Part shown: one piece after another, positions 36,405-44,746 of the stretch
Numbering within the stretch: position 1 is the first letter of the stretch
Layout: each line of letters starts with the position of its first letter
Source: Phycisphaerales bacterium
GTDB taxonomy: Bacteria > Planctomycetota > Phycisphaerae > SM23-33 > FEN-1343
DNA length: 64,000 nt
Assembly: GCA_003171335.1 (NCBI GenBank)
Contig: PMYD01000082.1
Span: forward strand, 1-64,000
Direction: 5' to 3'
Translations under genes and position numbers: made by a program
Notes under the pieces: generated by a model
What the model was told of the DNA's origin: nothing
Databases searched by the model: none
What the model saw: only the letters and a program-made list of their open reading frames with translations

Positions 36405-38294
36405 ATGCGTACGTGGAGCAAGAGGCCTGCCCGGTGGATGGTCATCTTCGGCTTGCTGATAGCCGCGATGGCCGCCTACACCGTGTACGGCCAGGAGACC
36501 GGCCGCCCAAGCGGCCAGATGTCGGGGCAGCCGGGCATGACTGGCCAGGCCGGCACGGCCGGACAGCCGGGCATGACCGGCCAGGCGATGCAGTACAGCC
36601 CCAAGCTCGTCAACGCCAATAAAGTCATTGGCAAGAGTGTGCAGGACAACAAGGGGCAGAAGATCGGGACCGTCGAGGATGTCGTGCTGGACAACAACCG
36701 GCAACGCGTCAACTTCGTGGTGCTCTCCACGGGCGGCGTTCTGGGCATGGGCGAGAAGTACTTCGCCGTGCCGTGGCATGCGGTAAGCATTCCGCAGGGC
36801 GATGGGCCGGTGGTGCTCAACGCCTCCAAGGACCAGGTGAATGGCGCCCCGCAGTTCGACAAGGGCCACTGGCCCGGCAGCGGCGACCCGCTGTGGCGCC
36901 AGTCCATGCAGTATTGGCACCAGCAGATGGGCATGACCGGCGGGATGACCGGCGGCAGGATGGGCGGGCGTGAATGGAAAGGCGGCCAAAGCAGCGGCGG
37001 CTCCTCCTCCGATTCCGGCTCCGGCGGCAGCGCGGGTGCTGCGGCTGGCGGAACAGCCGGCCAGAGTGGCATGGGCGCTGGCGGAACCACCGGTGACCAG
37101 AGCGGCATGGGAACTGCCGGAACCTCCGGCGGCCAGAGCGGCATGGGTACCGGCGGAACCTCCGGTGACCAGAGCGCCAAGGGCACCGGGGGAACCTCCG
37201 GCGACCAGAGCGGCGTGGGAAGCGCCGGAACCTCCGGCAGTCCCAGTGGCATGGCCGGCAAGTCGGGCACGTATGGCGACGTCAATCCGTCAGGCGATTC
37301 CAGCGGCATGTCCAATCGCGGCTGGAGCAGCGAAGATCAGATGGGTATGGAGCAGGGCAACCCAAGCCCGATGAAGTATCGCCGGCTCACCCAGATCATC
37401 GGCCTGAACGTCAAGGACTACCGCGGCGATCAGATCGGTGAGATCGAGAACGTCATGATCGATGCCGATCACGGCGTCGTGGCCTACGGCATCATCGGCC
37501 ACGGCGGCTTCCTGAAGATCGGCGAGAAGATCACCCCGGTGCCCTGGACGGCGGTGCAGGTGAATCCGCAGAACGAGGTGGCCCGCATCTCCACCGATCG
37601 TCAGACGATCGACCGCCTGGCGATCAGCGAAGATCAGCTCAGCCAGCTCTCCAACCCGGATTTCTCCAACAAGCTGGCCCGCGACTTCGGGCAGGAGCCT
37701 TATTGGGTGACCTACGGCTACGTCTCGCCCGAAGGCGGCGGTGCCCAGGGCTCGTTTGATGCCTGGCGCGCGGGTAGCGCCTACAACCGCAACTTCCAGG
37801 CCGGCAAGATCGAGCATTACACCGGCACCGTCGAAGGCGTAGGCACCTTTACGCCCGAGCGCGGAAGCGCCGAAGGCCTGCGCTTGCGCGTCCGCACGGA
37901 CCAGGGCCAGACCATCACGGTTCATGCCGGCCCCTGGGCCTATGCCCAGCAGCAGGGCTTCAGCAGCCTGTATGGCCAGAAGATCACCGTCACCGGCGCG
38001 CGCAGCACGGTCAACGGCCGCGATGTGCTGATGGCCACGAAGATCGAGGCCAGCGGCAAGACCTGGGAGCTGCGCGATGAAAGCGGCACGCCCAAGTGGA
38101 ACGTGGACCAGCTCCAGTCCCAGATGGGCGGGAAGATGGGCGAGCGCTACACCGGCGGCCGCACAGGGGAACAGATGACCCCTGGCGGCAGCGCCAAGCC
38201 CGGTGATCAGGCGGCGCCCGGTGGTTCGAGCGACCAGGGCACCGGCGGCAGCACCGGCAAGACCGGCAATGCCAGCCCCTGGAGCGCCGGCTGA
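36405..38294 (+). CDS. Secreted/anchored protein with two PRC-barrel-like domains and a Gly/Ser-rich repeat linker
   Basis: KVIGKSVQDNKGQKIGTVEDVVLDNNRQRVNFVVLS and QIIGLNVKDYRGDQIGEIENVMIDADHGVVAYGIIG. Confidence 0.82.
   Translation: MRTWSKRPARWMVIFGLLIAAMAAYTVYGQETGRPSGQMSGQPGMTGQAGTAGQPGMTGQAMQYSPKLVNANKVIGKSVQDNKGQKIGTVEDVVLDNNRQRVNFVVLSTGGVLGMGEKYFAVPWHAVSIPQGDGPVVLNASKDQVNGAPQFDKGHWPGSGDPLWRQSMQYWHQQMGMTGGMTGGRMGGREWKGGQSSGGSSSDSGSGGSAGAAAGGTAGQSGMGAGGTTGDQSGMGTAGTSGGQSGMGTGGTSGDQSAKGTGGTSGDQSGVGSAGTSGSPSGMAGKSGTYGDVNPSGDSSGMSNRGWSSEDQMGMEQGNPSPMKYRRLTQIIGLNVKDYRGDQIGEIENVMIDADHGVVAYGIIGHGGFLKIGEKITPVPWTAVQVNPQNEVARISTDRQTIDRLAISEDQLSQLSNPDFSNKLARDFGQEPYWVTYGYVSPEGGGAQGSFDAWRAGSAYNRNFQAGKIEHYTGTVEGVGTFTPERGSAEGLRLRVRTDQGQTITVHAGPWAYAQQQGFSSLYGQKITVTGARSTVNGRDVLMATKIEASGKTWELRDESGTPKWNVDQLQSQMGGKMGERYTGGRTGEQMTPGGSAKPGDQAAPGGSSDQGTGGSTGKTGNASPWSAG
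37066..37250 (+). repeat. In-frame 36-bp (12-aa) tandem repeats
   Basis: GMGAGGTTGDQS / GMGTAGTSGGQS / GMGTGGTSGDQS / AKGTGGTSGDQS / GVGSAGTSGSPS. Confidence 0.85.
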
Positions 38295-38360
38295 GTAAAT
38301 GGGCCTTGACTTGGATGGCGGTGACCGGAGCGGCTGCCTTTTTGCCCGCGACGATGCGGC

Positions 38361-38451
38361 GCAGGCTTGTGAGCCTGCGTTCCCGGGGGCAAGGCCTAGC
38401 GGCTCGAGGGACTCGTCCCTGGCGGGGAGGGCTTTACCCGCCCTCCCCGCC
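38361..38451. repeat. Two hairpins downstream of the PRC-barrel gene
   Basis: GCAGGCT-tgtg-AGCCTGC and GGCGGGGAGGGC-tttaccc-GCCCTCCCCGCC. Confidence 0.6.
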
Positions 38452-38485
38452 ACGTCGCTGCCAATAATATGAGCGAGTACGGTGG

Positions 38486-38836
38486 ATGGCCGCAAATGAC
38501 GGAGTGAACGAAATGGCCCAGACCGATGACAACGTCGAGGAGGAACTTCAGGCGGTTAAGGAAGACCTGAACTCTCTTCACAAAGATGTCCAGGCGCTAT
38601 TAGGCGCTCTTGGCAGTGAAAAGGAAACCACGATGCGTGACTTCAAAGAGAGATTGGCCGACCGGGCCCGCGTGCGTGCCGAACAGATCCGACGGTCCCT
38701 TGAACAGGCTGCCCGGCATTGCAGCCGGGTCGGCGAAAACATCCAGCGCCACATGAGCCAACATCCGGTGAAGTCGGTACTTATCGCCTTGGCGGCCGGG
38801 GCCTTGCTGGGCCGCCTGATCGGGAGAGAAAGATGA
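38486..38836 (+). CDS. DUF883/YqjD-like membrane-anchored protein
   Basis: LADRARVRAEQIRRSLEQAARHCSRVGENIQRHMSQHPVKSVLIALAAGALLGRLIGRER. Confidence 0.75.
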   Translation: MAANDGVNEMAQTDDNVEEELQAVKEDLNSLHKDVQALLGALGSEKETTMRDFKERLADRARVRAEQIRRSLEQAARHCSRVGENIQRHMSQHPVKSVLIALAAGALLGRLIGRER

Positions 38837-39108
38837 GGGCTGTTGCGGACTTGGTGATCCGCCTGGTGGACCTGATCGAGGCCCAGGCCTACAAGATACG
38901 CAAGGACCTGCTCAAGACCGCCTCGGCGCTTATCGCGGTCCGCATGGCCTTCTGGATGCTGTTCGTCAGCTTGAGTCTGGGATTGGCTGCGGCGTTTCTG
39001 GGAATGCTTACGGTGCTGTCGCCGCCCCTGGCGGCCCTGCTGACAGGGGCGGCGGCTTTGCTACTGGCGGGAATCCTGGCGGGAGTGGCCCGATGGCTCG
39101 AGCATTAG
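38833..39108 (+). CDS. YqjE/holin-superfamily-like membrane protein
   Basis: Two TM segments; ATGA overlap with the upstream YqjD-like gene. Confidence 0.65.
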   Translation: MRAVADLVIRLVDLIEAQAYKIRKDLLKTASALIAVRMAFWMLFVSLSLGLAAAFLGMLTVLSPPLAALLTGAAALLLAGILAGVARWLEH

Positions 39109-39359
39109 ACCTGGAGGAGGCCAAGGAGCGATTTCGCCAGGCCGCCGAGAAACTCGGCGACCAAACCCTGGGCGCGTTCCTGAACACGCCGGCGCGCAGC
39201 GCCGTCTGGGCCGCGGTCGGGGCCGCCGGACTGGGTGTGCTCCTGGGCCGCGGCGGCGGATTGCGAAAAACCTTACTGGCCGCCCTGCCCATGCTGCTGC
39301 AACTGGCGGGGCAATTGGAGACGAAGGAGAATGATGCCTCTTCCGAGCGTAACAGCTAA
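39093..39359 (+). CDS. Small hypothetical protein (third gene of the YqjD/YqjE-like operon)
   Basis: 88-aa ORF overlapping the upstream gene; AVGAAGLGVLLGRGGG. Confidence 0.6.
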   Translation: MARALDLEEAKERFRQAAEKLGDQTLGAFLNTPARSAVWAAVGAAGLGVLLGRGGGLRKTLLAALPMLLQLAGQLETKENDASSERNS

Positions 39360-39426
39360 TAGACATGGAAACAATTTCCATGTCATTTAGTCGTAACGGG
39401 GACTCCGCGGGCACAGCCGCGCAGAT

Positions 39427-39837
39427 CTATTCCCCCATCACGCGAACAATCGCCTTGCGATTCCTGGGCCCGTCGAATTCGCAGAAAAAAACGCCCTGCC
39501 AGGTGCCCAAGACCAGCCGGCCATCCTCCACCAGCAGCGTTTGAGTGCATCCAACCAGTGAGCTCTTGACATGGGCGGCGGAGTTGCCCTCGCCGTGGCG
39601 ATAGAACTCCTGCCGCCAGGGAATGGCCTCTTCCAGGGCCGCCAGAATATCGTGCGGCACATCCGCATCGGCATTCTCGTTGACGGTCACGCCGGCCGTC
39701 GTGTGCGGCACATGCACCACGGCCAGGCCCTGCCTGATGCCGCTGGCGACCACCACCTCGGCCACCTGCGCGGTGATATCGAGCATCTGGGAATGCTCGC
39801 TCGTCCTGACCGTGATCTCTTGCGTGTGCGTCTTCAT
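39427..39837 (-). CDS. Secondary thiamine-phosphate synthase enzyme / YjbQ (UPF0047) family
   Basis: VVHVPHTTAGVTVNENADADVPHDILAALEEAIP, AAHVKSSLVGCTQTLLVEDGRLVLGTWQGVFFCEFDGPRNRK. Confidence 0.9.
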   Translation of the reverse strand: MKTHTQEITVRTSEHSQMLDITAQVAEVVVASGIRQGLAVVHVPHTTAGVTVNENADADVPHDILAALEEAIPWRQEFYRHGEGNSAAHVKSSLVGCTQTLLVEDGRLVLGTWQGVFFCEFDGPRNRKAIVRVMGE

Positions 39838-39840
39838 GCC

Positions 39841-39985
39841 GGGTGCCGTGGCTGCATCTTTTTGCAGCCACGTGTTATGAGAACGAGCTTACGAATCCAG
39901 CGGCATCTTCTCGCAGCCGCGCTGACGCGCGAGAAGAGCAACCTTCGCCGACGCGTGGCTGCAAAAAAACGCAGCCACGGCACCC
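39841..39985. repeat. GCCGTGGCTGC...GCAGCCACG paired-hairpin element (copy 2)
   Basis: GGTGCCGTGGCTGC-atcttttt-GCAGCCACGTGTTATGAGAACGAGCTT resembles the reverse complement of 8409-8458. Confidence 0.75.
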
Positions 39986-40067
39986 AGCAATTCTCTTTTT
40001 ACCCAAGGGTGCTCGGCGTGGCGCGACCTTCGGCGCCTCCAGCCTCCAGCCTCCAGCCTCCAGCCTC

Positions 40068-40922
40068 TCACTTCCTCCATGTCGCCTTTTCCGGCTGCCA
40101 GTGATCTTCCAACTCGGCCGAGGGGCTGACGAGCCGGCCGGTTCGGTGCAGCCGCGCCAGCAAGGCCCGCCGCAGGTGCCGCAGCGGCGTGACCAGCCGG
40201 CGATGCAGCGCCGTCAGTACCCCGGGCCGGCGCGAGAGGAGCAGTTCCTCCGGCCGCAGTTCCGCCTTCGCCAGCCGCCGCTTGTGCTTGTACAGGTGGT
40301 ACAGGTCCATCCGCTGGAGGTAGCGGACGATCCAGTAGCTTACGGGCTCCCACGGCCAGAGGGCGTCGGGGTTGTGAACGACGGAGATCTGAAAATCGAT
40401 CAGCCCCGGCTGGCCGGACTCGGTAACCACGATGTTGCTGCGCTTGTTCAAATCGCAGTACGCCACGCCGCGGGCGTGCAGGCGGTCCAGCGTGACCCGC
40501 AGGGAGTCGAAAAACGCGCCCGGCGGCGGGTTTTTCGCCAGCGTGTCCAGCGTCTGGCCGGCCACGTATTCCAGGGCATACGCCGTGTCGGAGATCTTCG
40601 CGTGCCAGCGCTGAATGCCCGGCACGCCGTCGGCCCGCCGGTGGAAGCGTTCTTCCCGCCGCCGCAGCAGCCGGCCGATCCACTCGGTGGGCAGGCCGCA
40701 GTAACTCTGCGTGCGGCCGAATTTCACGACCAGCCGCGCCAGCTCGCCGCCCTCGCCCTGGAGGCGATATAACGCCGTGGCGGCGAAAAAGTCGTGCTTG
40801 AACACCCGCTCCAGCTCATACGGCTGGCCGCGCACGAGTAACCGCGCCGGCGGCGGGGCCGGCAGGGCGAAAAGCTCCGCGCTGGCGCGAGATCGGTTCT
40901 TCACGAAGAAACCTCTATCCAT
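40068..40922 (-). CDS. Protein-kinase-like fold protein (WaaP/RIO-like)
   Basis: YALEYVAGQTLDTL, LDRLHARGVAYCDLNKRSNIVVTESGQPGLIDFQIS (catalytic loop and DFG-like). Confidence 0.7.
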   Translation of the reverse strand: MDRGFFVKNRSRASAELFALPAPPPARLLVRGQPYELERVFKHDFFAATALYRLQGEGGELARLVVKFGRTQSYCGLPTEWIGRLLRRREERFHRRADGVPGIQRWHAKISDTAYALEYVAGQTLDTLAKNPPPGAFFDSLRVTLDRLHARGVAYCDLNKRSNIVVTESGQPGLIDFQISVVHNPDALWPWEPVSYWIVRYLQRMDLYHLYKHKRRLAKAELRPEELLLSRRPGVLTALHRRLVTPLRHLRRALLARLHRTGRLVSPSAELEDHWQPEKATWRK

Positions 40923-40925
40923 TCG

Positions 40926-40977
40926 CGTAACGGATCGCGGACCTCCGACTAAGTCGGAGGTCCATTATCCGTTACGG
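40926..40977. repeat. Nested two-tier palindrome
   Basis: CGTAACGGAT-cgc-GGACCTCCGACT-a-AGTCGGAGGTCC-att-ATCCGTTACG. Confidence 0.8.
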
Positions 40978-41019
40978 GCCGCGGCCATGTCCTTGGCGAA
41001 GGCGGCGGCCGCTCGCCGG

Positions 41020-41184
41020 TTACAGCTTGGCGATGATCGCCCCGCCAATGAACATGCCGGCGCCGCAGATCGCCAACGGCACAGGCAGCCGCGGATCGCC
41101 CGCAGTTAACGGGGATGCCAACAAAACGCCTACTACCATCAGGAGGATTCCGCAGATGAGGGCCATCTTGGCGAACGATTTCAT
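41020..41184 (-). CDS. Small hypothetical membrane protein
   Basis: MKSFAKMALICGILLMVVGVLLASPL...AICGAGMFIGGAIIAKL. Confidence 0.6.
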   Translation of the reverse strand: MKSFAKMALICGILLMVVGVLLASPLTAGDPRLPVPLAICGAGMFIGGAIIAKL

Positions 41185-41235
41185 TGGACCTGCTCCTTCT
41201 GCCAGGGGCGACGAAAGCCGGCGGCGCCGAGCCAC

Positions 41236-42147
41236 CTACCCTTTCACCGCGGCGGCGATGTCCTTCGCAAAAGCGGCCGCGGCCTGAGCGACGATCCCTT
41301 GCCAGGCCATGGACGGGCCATTCTTGAACGCGTAGATCACGCTGCGGCTGGCGTTGACAATGGCGCCGCGGCCCTCCGCGTCGAAGGCCGCCGCACAGTC
41401 GGCCGCCGAGGCGCCTTGGGCGCCGTAGCCGGGCACCAGGAAGATCTGCCGCCGCATCACCGCCCGCAGCCGGCGGGCCTCCTGGGGATAGGTCGCCCCC
41501 ACCACCGCCCCGACGCAGGAGTAGCCGCGCTGGCCGATCAGCTCGGGCCCATCGCCGATGCGGGCCACCTGTTCGGCCATGTGGACGAAGAACTCGCGGC
41601 CGTCGTGCCCGGGAAAATCCTGCACCGCCGCCCCGCCGGGATTGGACGTGCGCACCAGCACGAACAGACCCTTGCCCTGCTCGCGTGCGGCGGCAATGAA
41701 GGGCTCCAGCCCATCCTCGCCGAAGTAGCCGTTGACCGTGATGGCATCCGGCGTGCATGGCCGGCCTTTTTCATCCTGCCGGTTGCGCAAATGCGCCTGG
41801 GCGTACGCCTCGGCGGTCGAGCCGATGTCGCCGCGCTTCACATCGCCGATGACCGTCAGCCCCGCCGCCAGGGCCTCGGCCACAACGTCAAAGTACTCCC
41901 GCAAACCTTCATGGCCGTACTGCTCGAAATACGCGATCTGCGGCTTGACCGCCGGCACATACGGTGCCACGGCGGCGATGACCTGCCGGCAGAACTCCCC
42001 CACCGCCTGGGCCTGCCGGGCCAGCGAGGGCTCCTTTTCGCGCAGCTCCTCCGGCAGCCGTTCGTATGAGGGGTCCAGGCCCACGCACACGGGCGAGCCC
42101 TTGTCGGCGATGCGTTCCAGCAGCGTGTCGGCAAAATGCGGCGCCAT
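41236..42147 (-). CDS. pyrF: Orotidine 5'-phosphate decarboxylase (type 2)
   Basis: PVCVGLDPSYERLPEEL, VIGDVKRGDIGSTAEAYAQAHL, TVNGYFGEDGLEPFI, LVPGYGAQGASAADCAAAFDAEGRGAIVNASRSVIYAF. Confidence 0.92.
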   Translation of the reverse strand: MAPHFADTLLERIADKGSPVCVGLDPSYERLPEELREKEPSLARQAQAVGEFCRQVIAAVAPYVPAVKPQIAYFEQYGHEGLREYFDVVAEALAAGLTVIGDVKRGDIGSTAEAYAQAHLRNRQDEKGRPCTPDAITVNGYFGEDGLEPFIAAAREQGKGLFVLVRTSNPGGAAVQDFPGHDGREFFVHMAEQVARIGDGPELIGQRGYSCVGAVVGATYPQEARRLRAVMRRQIFLVPGYGAQGASAADCAAAFDAEGRGAIVNASRSVIYAFKNGPSMAWQGIVAQAAAAFAKDIAAAVKG

Positions 42148-42250
42148 GCGACGGATTCTCCTTCCACGAATTGTCCATCTGCCTTATACCGCTGCACGGA
42201 GTCTGCCGCAACCGCCCGTGTCGGGCGGGGAGTAGGGAAAGGTAACGCCT

Positions 42251-43483
42251 GTGAGTCTGCTGCGCCGGTTGTTGCTGTTCACGTTCATCGAAAGCGTCGG
42301 CACGATTTTCATCGAGCGCGGCGAGATGTTCCTGACGAAGGATGTGCTGCACTTCTCCGATACGACCAACCTGTGGCTGGCGCTGCTGTTCGGGGCGGGC
42401 TACGCCGCCGGCTCGCTTTCAAGCCACAAGGTGGCGCAGCGCGTGGGCGAGAAGCGCCTGGTGCAGGCCTGCCTGGCGGGGCAGATCGTGGTGTGTACGG
42501 CCATGGGCTTTCTACTGGACCCGGTCGTGATCTTCGTGGGCTCGGCCCTGCTGGCGGCGATGTACGGCCTGAAGTGGGCGGTCACGGAAAGCTACGTCAG
42601 CGCCGGGCTCGATTCGCGCCAGACGGCTAACGTCATCGGCATTTTCAACATCACCTGGTCGGGGGCCGTGCCGGTGGCGCTGCTGCCCTCAGGCATGATT
42701 ATCCGGCTGTGGCAGCCGGGCCTGTTTTATCTGCCGGTGTTCATCAGCCTGGTTTCCTGGTGGCTGATGCGGCCCGTGCCCGCCAGCCCTCTGCACCGCG
42801 AGTTGCCAGAGCCGAACGTCGAGTCCCGCGCTGTCGCCCGCCGCACCGCCGGCCTGCTCGCCTTCAGCCGCTGGCAACTGCTGGGCAGTTACGCGCTGCT
42901 GTGGATCCTGGCCGCCCTGACGCCGGGCGTATTCAAGCGCCTCGGCTATGACGTGCGGCTGCAAACCGTGCTGGCGGCGATTCTGGACACGATGCGCGTG
43001 GCCGGCTTTTATCTCCTGTATCGCACCATCCGCTGGCACGGGCGCTTTGGGCCGCTGTTTGCGGGAATGCTGCTGATGCCGCTGGGCTTTGCCCTGGTGC
43101 TGCTGGCCCCCAACGTGATGGCCATGCTTGGCGGCCAAGCGGCCGTCGGCACGGCGGTGGCCCTGGGCGGCGAGATGCTCTATGGCCTGGCGGCGGCCAT
43201 GGTGTATTACGCCGCGCTGTATTACGCCATGGTGCACACGAATGCCGCCGTGCACGGCGGCGGCTCGCATGAAGGCGTCATCGGCCTGGGCTTTACGCTG
43301 GGCCCGGCGGCCGGCCTGCTGGGTGCGGCCGTGGCCTCGGCGGTCGGCGGGCTGACCTACGGCACGCTGATCGTCGTAGCGCCGCTGGTGGCGGCCGGCA
43401 TGATCGGCTCGGTCCGCGCCTATCGCGCCACGCGCGCGGCGGCCGCCGGGCAACCTGTTGCTCGGTCAAGCGGCAACTGCTAG
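42251..43483 (+). CDS. Major facilitator superfamily transporter
   Basis: 410-aa polytopic ORF with MFS-like repeats. Confidence 0.75.
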   Translation: MSLLRRLLLFTFIESVGTIFIERGEMFLTKDVLHFSDTTNLWLALLFGAGYAAGSLSSHKVAQRVGEKRLVQACLAGQIVVCTAMGFLLDPVVIFVGSALLAAMYGLKWAVTESYVSAGLDSRQTANVIGIFNITWSGAVPVALLPSGMIIRLWQPGLFYLPVFISLVSWWLMRPVPASPLHRELPEPNVESRAVARRTAGLLAFSRWQLLGSYALLWILAALTPGVFKRLGYDVRLQTVLAAILDTMRVAGFYLLYRTIRWHGRFGPLFAGMLLMPLGFALVLLAPNVMAMLGGQAAVGTAVALGGEMLYGLAAAMVYYAALYYAMVHTNAAVHGGGSHEGVIGLGFTLGPAAGLLGAAVASAVGGLTYGTLIVVAPLVAAGMIGSVRAYRATRAAAAGQPVARSSGNC

Positions 43484-43492
43484 GATTGTGAT

Positions 43493-44627
43493 ATGTCACA
43501 AGAAAATCTTGCTGCCTTCATCGAGTCCCTCACGGCCCGGATCATCTCGATCCGGGACTCTCTTTGACCTGCCCGCACGCCAGGGCGAAATCACCGAGAT
43601 TGAAAAGCAGATGAGCCGCCAGGGCTTCTGGGATGACCCGGATTCCGCCCAGCAGGTGGTGGCGCGGCTAAAGGCCCTCAAGGCTATCGTCGTGCCGGTG
43701 ACCGCCGCACTGGCGGGGCTGGAAGATCTGCACGCGCTGTTCGAACTGGCCACCGAAGCTGACGACGCCGCCGCGCTGAACGAAGCCGAGGCCGAGGCCG
43801 CCAAGCTCACCGAGCAGGTGGACCGGCTGGAACTGGCCACGCTGCTGACGGGTCCGCACGACCGCGCGGCCTGCTACTTCTCCATCCAGGCCGGCGCCGG
43901 CGGCACCGACGCCCAGGACTGGGCCGAGATGCTGCTGCGGATGTACCTGCGCTACTTCGAGCGCAACGGCTACAGCGTCGAGCTGATCGACCGCGTGGAC
44001 GGCGAGGAGGCGGGCATCAAGTCGGCCTCGCTGCACGTCTCGGGCCCGTACGCCTACGGCTACCTCTCCTGCGAGCGCGGCGTGCACCGCCTGGTGCGCC
44101 CCAGCCCCTTCAACGCCGACAACAAGCGGCAGACCTCCTTCGCCGCCGTCACCGTGCTGCCCGAAATGGACGACATCGAGATCGAGGTGGACTGGGACAA
44201 GGATATCCGCGAAGACACCTACCGCGCCCAGGGTGCCGGCGGCCAGCACGTGAACAAAACCTCCTCCGCCGTGCGGCTGACGCACCTGCCCACGAACATC
44301 GTCGTGGCCTGCCAGAATGAGCGCTCGCAGCACCAGAACCGCGCCACCGCCCGCAAGGTGATGATGGCCCGCCTGTATGAGCAGGAGCAGCGCAAGCGCG
44401 ATGCCGACCTGGCCAAGCTCTACAGCGACAAGGGACAGATCGCCTGGGGAAACCAGAGCCGCTCGTACGTGCTGGATGACCGGCGGGTGAAGGACCACCG
44501 CACGGGGGTCGAGACGTTCAACCCCGACAAGGTGCTGGATGGGGATATCCAGATGTTCATCGACTCGTACCTGAGGAAGCGGGCGGAGAAGAATCAGGCG
44601 GCGGCGTCCAAGGCACCTACCGCCTGA
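43493..44627 (+). CDS. prfB: Peptide chain release factor 2, +1 programmed frameshift
   Basis: ORF1 MSQENLAAFIESLTARIISIRDSL, CTT TGA C at 43562-43568, continuing as DLPARQGEITEIEKQMSRQGFWDDP; GGQHVNKTSSAVRLTH GGQ motif. Confidence 0.95.
44572..44603 (+). repeat. 32-bp direct repeat, copy 1 (3' end of prfB)
   Basis: TGAGGAAGCGGGCGGAGAAGAATCAGGCGGCG. Confidence 0.97.
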
Positions 44628-44746
44628 GCCGCGCCGGCTGGCATTGTGCCATCACGTTCCTTTGCGAATGCCGGCAATCGTGTGCCTTTCCCGGCGTCTA
44701 TGACGAGAGCACGAAAAGCCGCCGTGCCTTTTTTGGGGAAACAAAG

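Noticed and set aside
36476-37315. Proline-rich minus-strand ORF (PEVPPVPMPLW repeats)
   Set aside because: Antisense of the Gly/Ser-rich 36-bp repeats in the PRC-barrel gene.
38833-39108. Phage holin indicating a prophage
   Set aside because: Holin-superfamily resemblance only; context is YqjD-like, with no phage structural or integrase genes.
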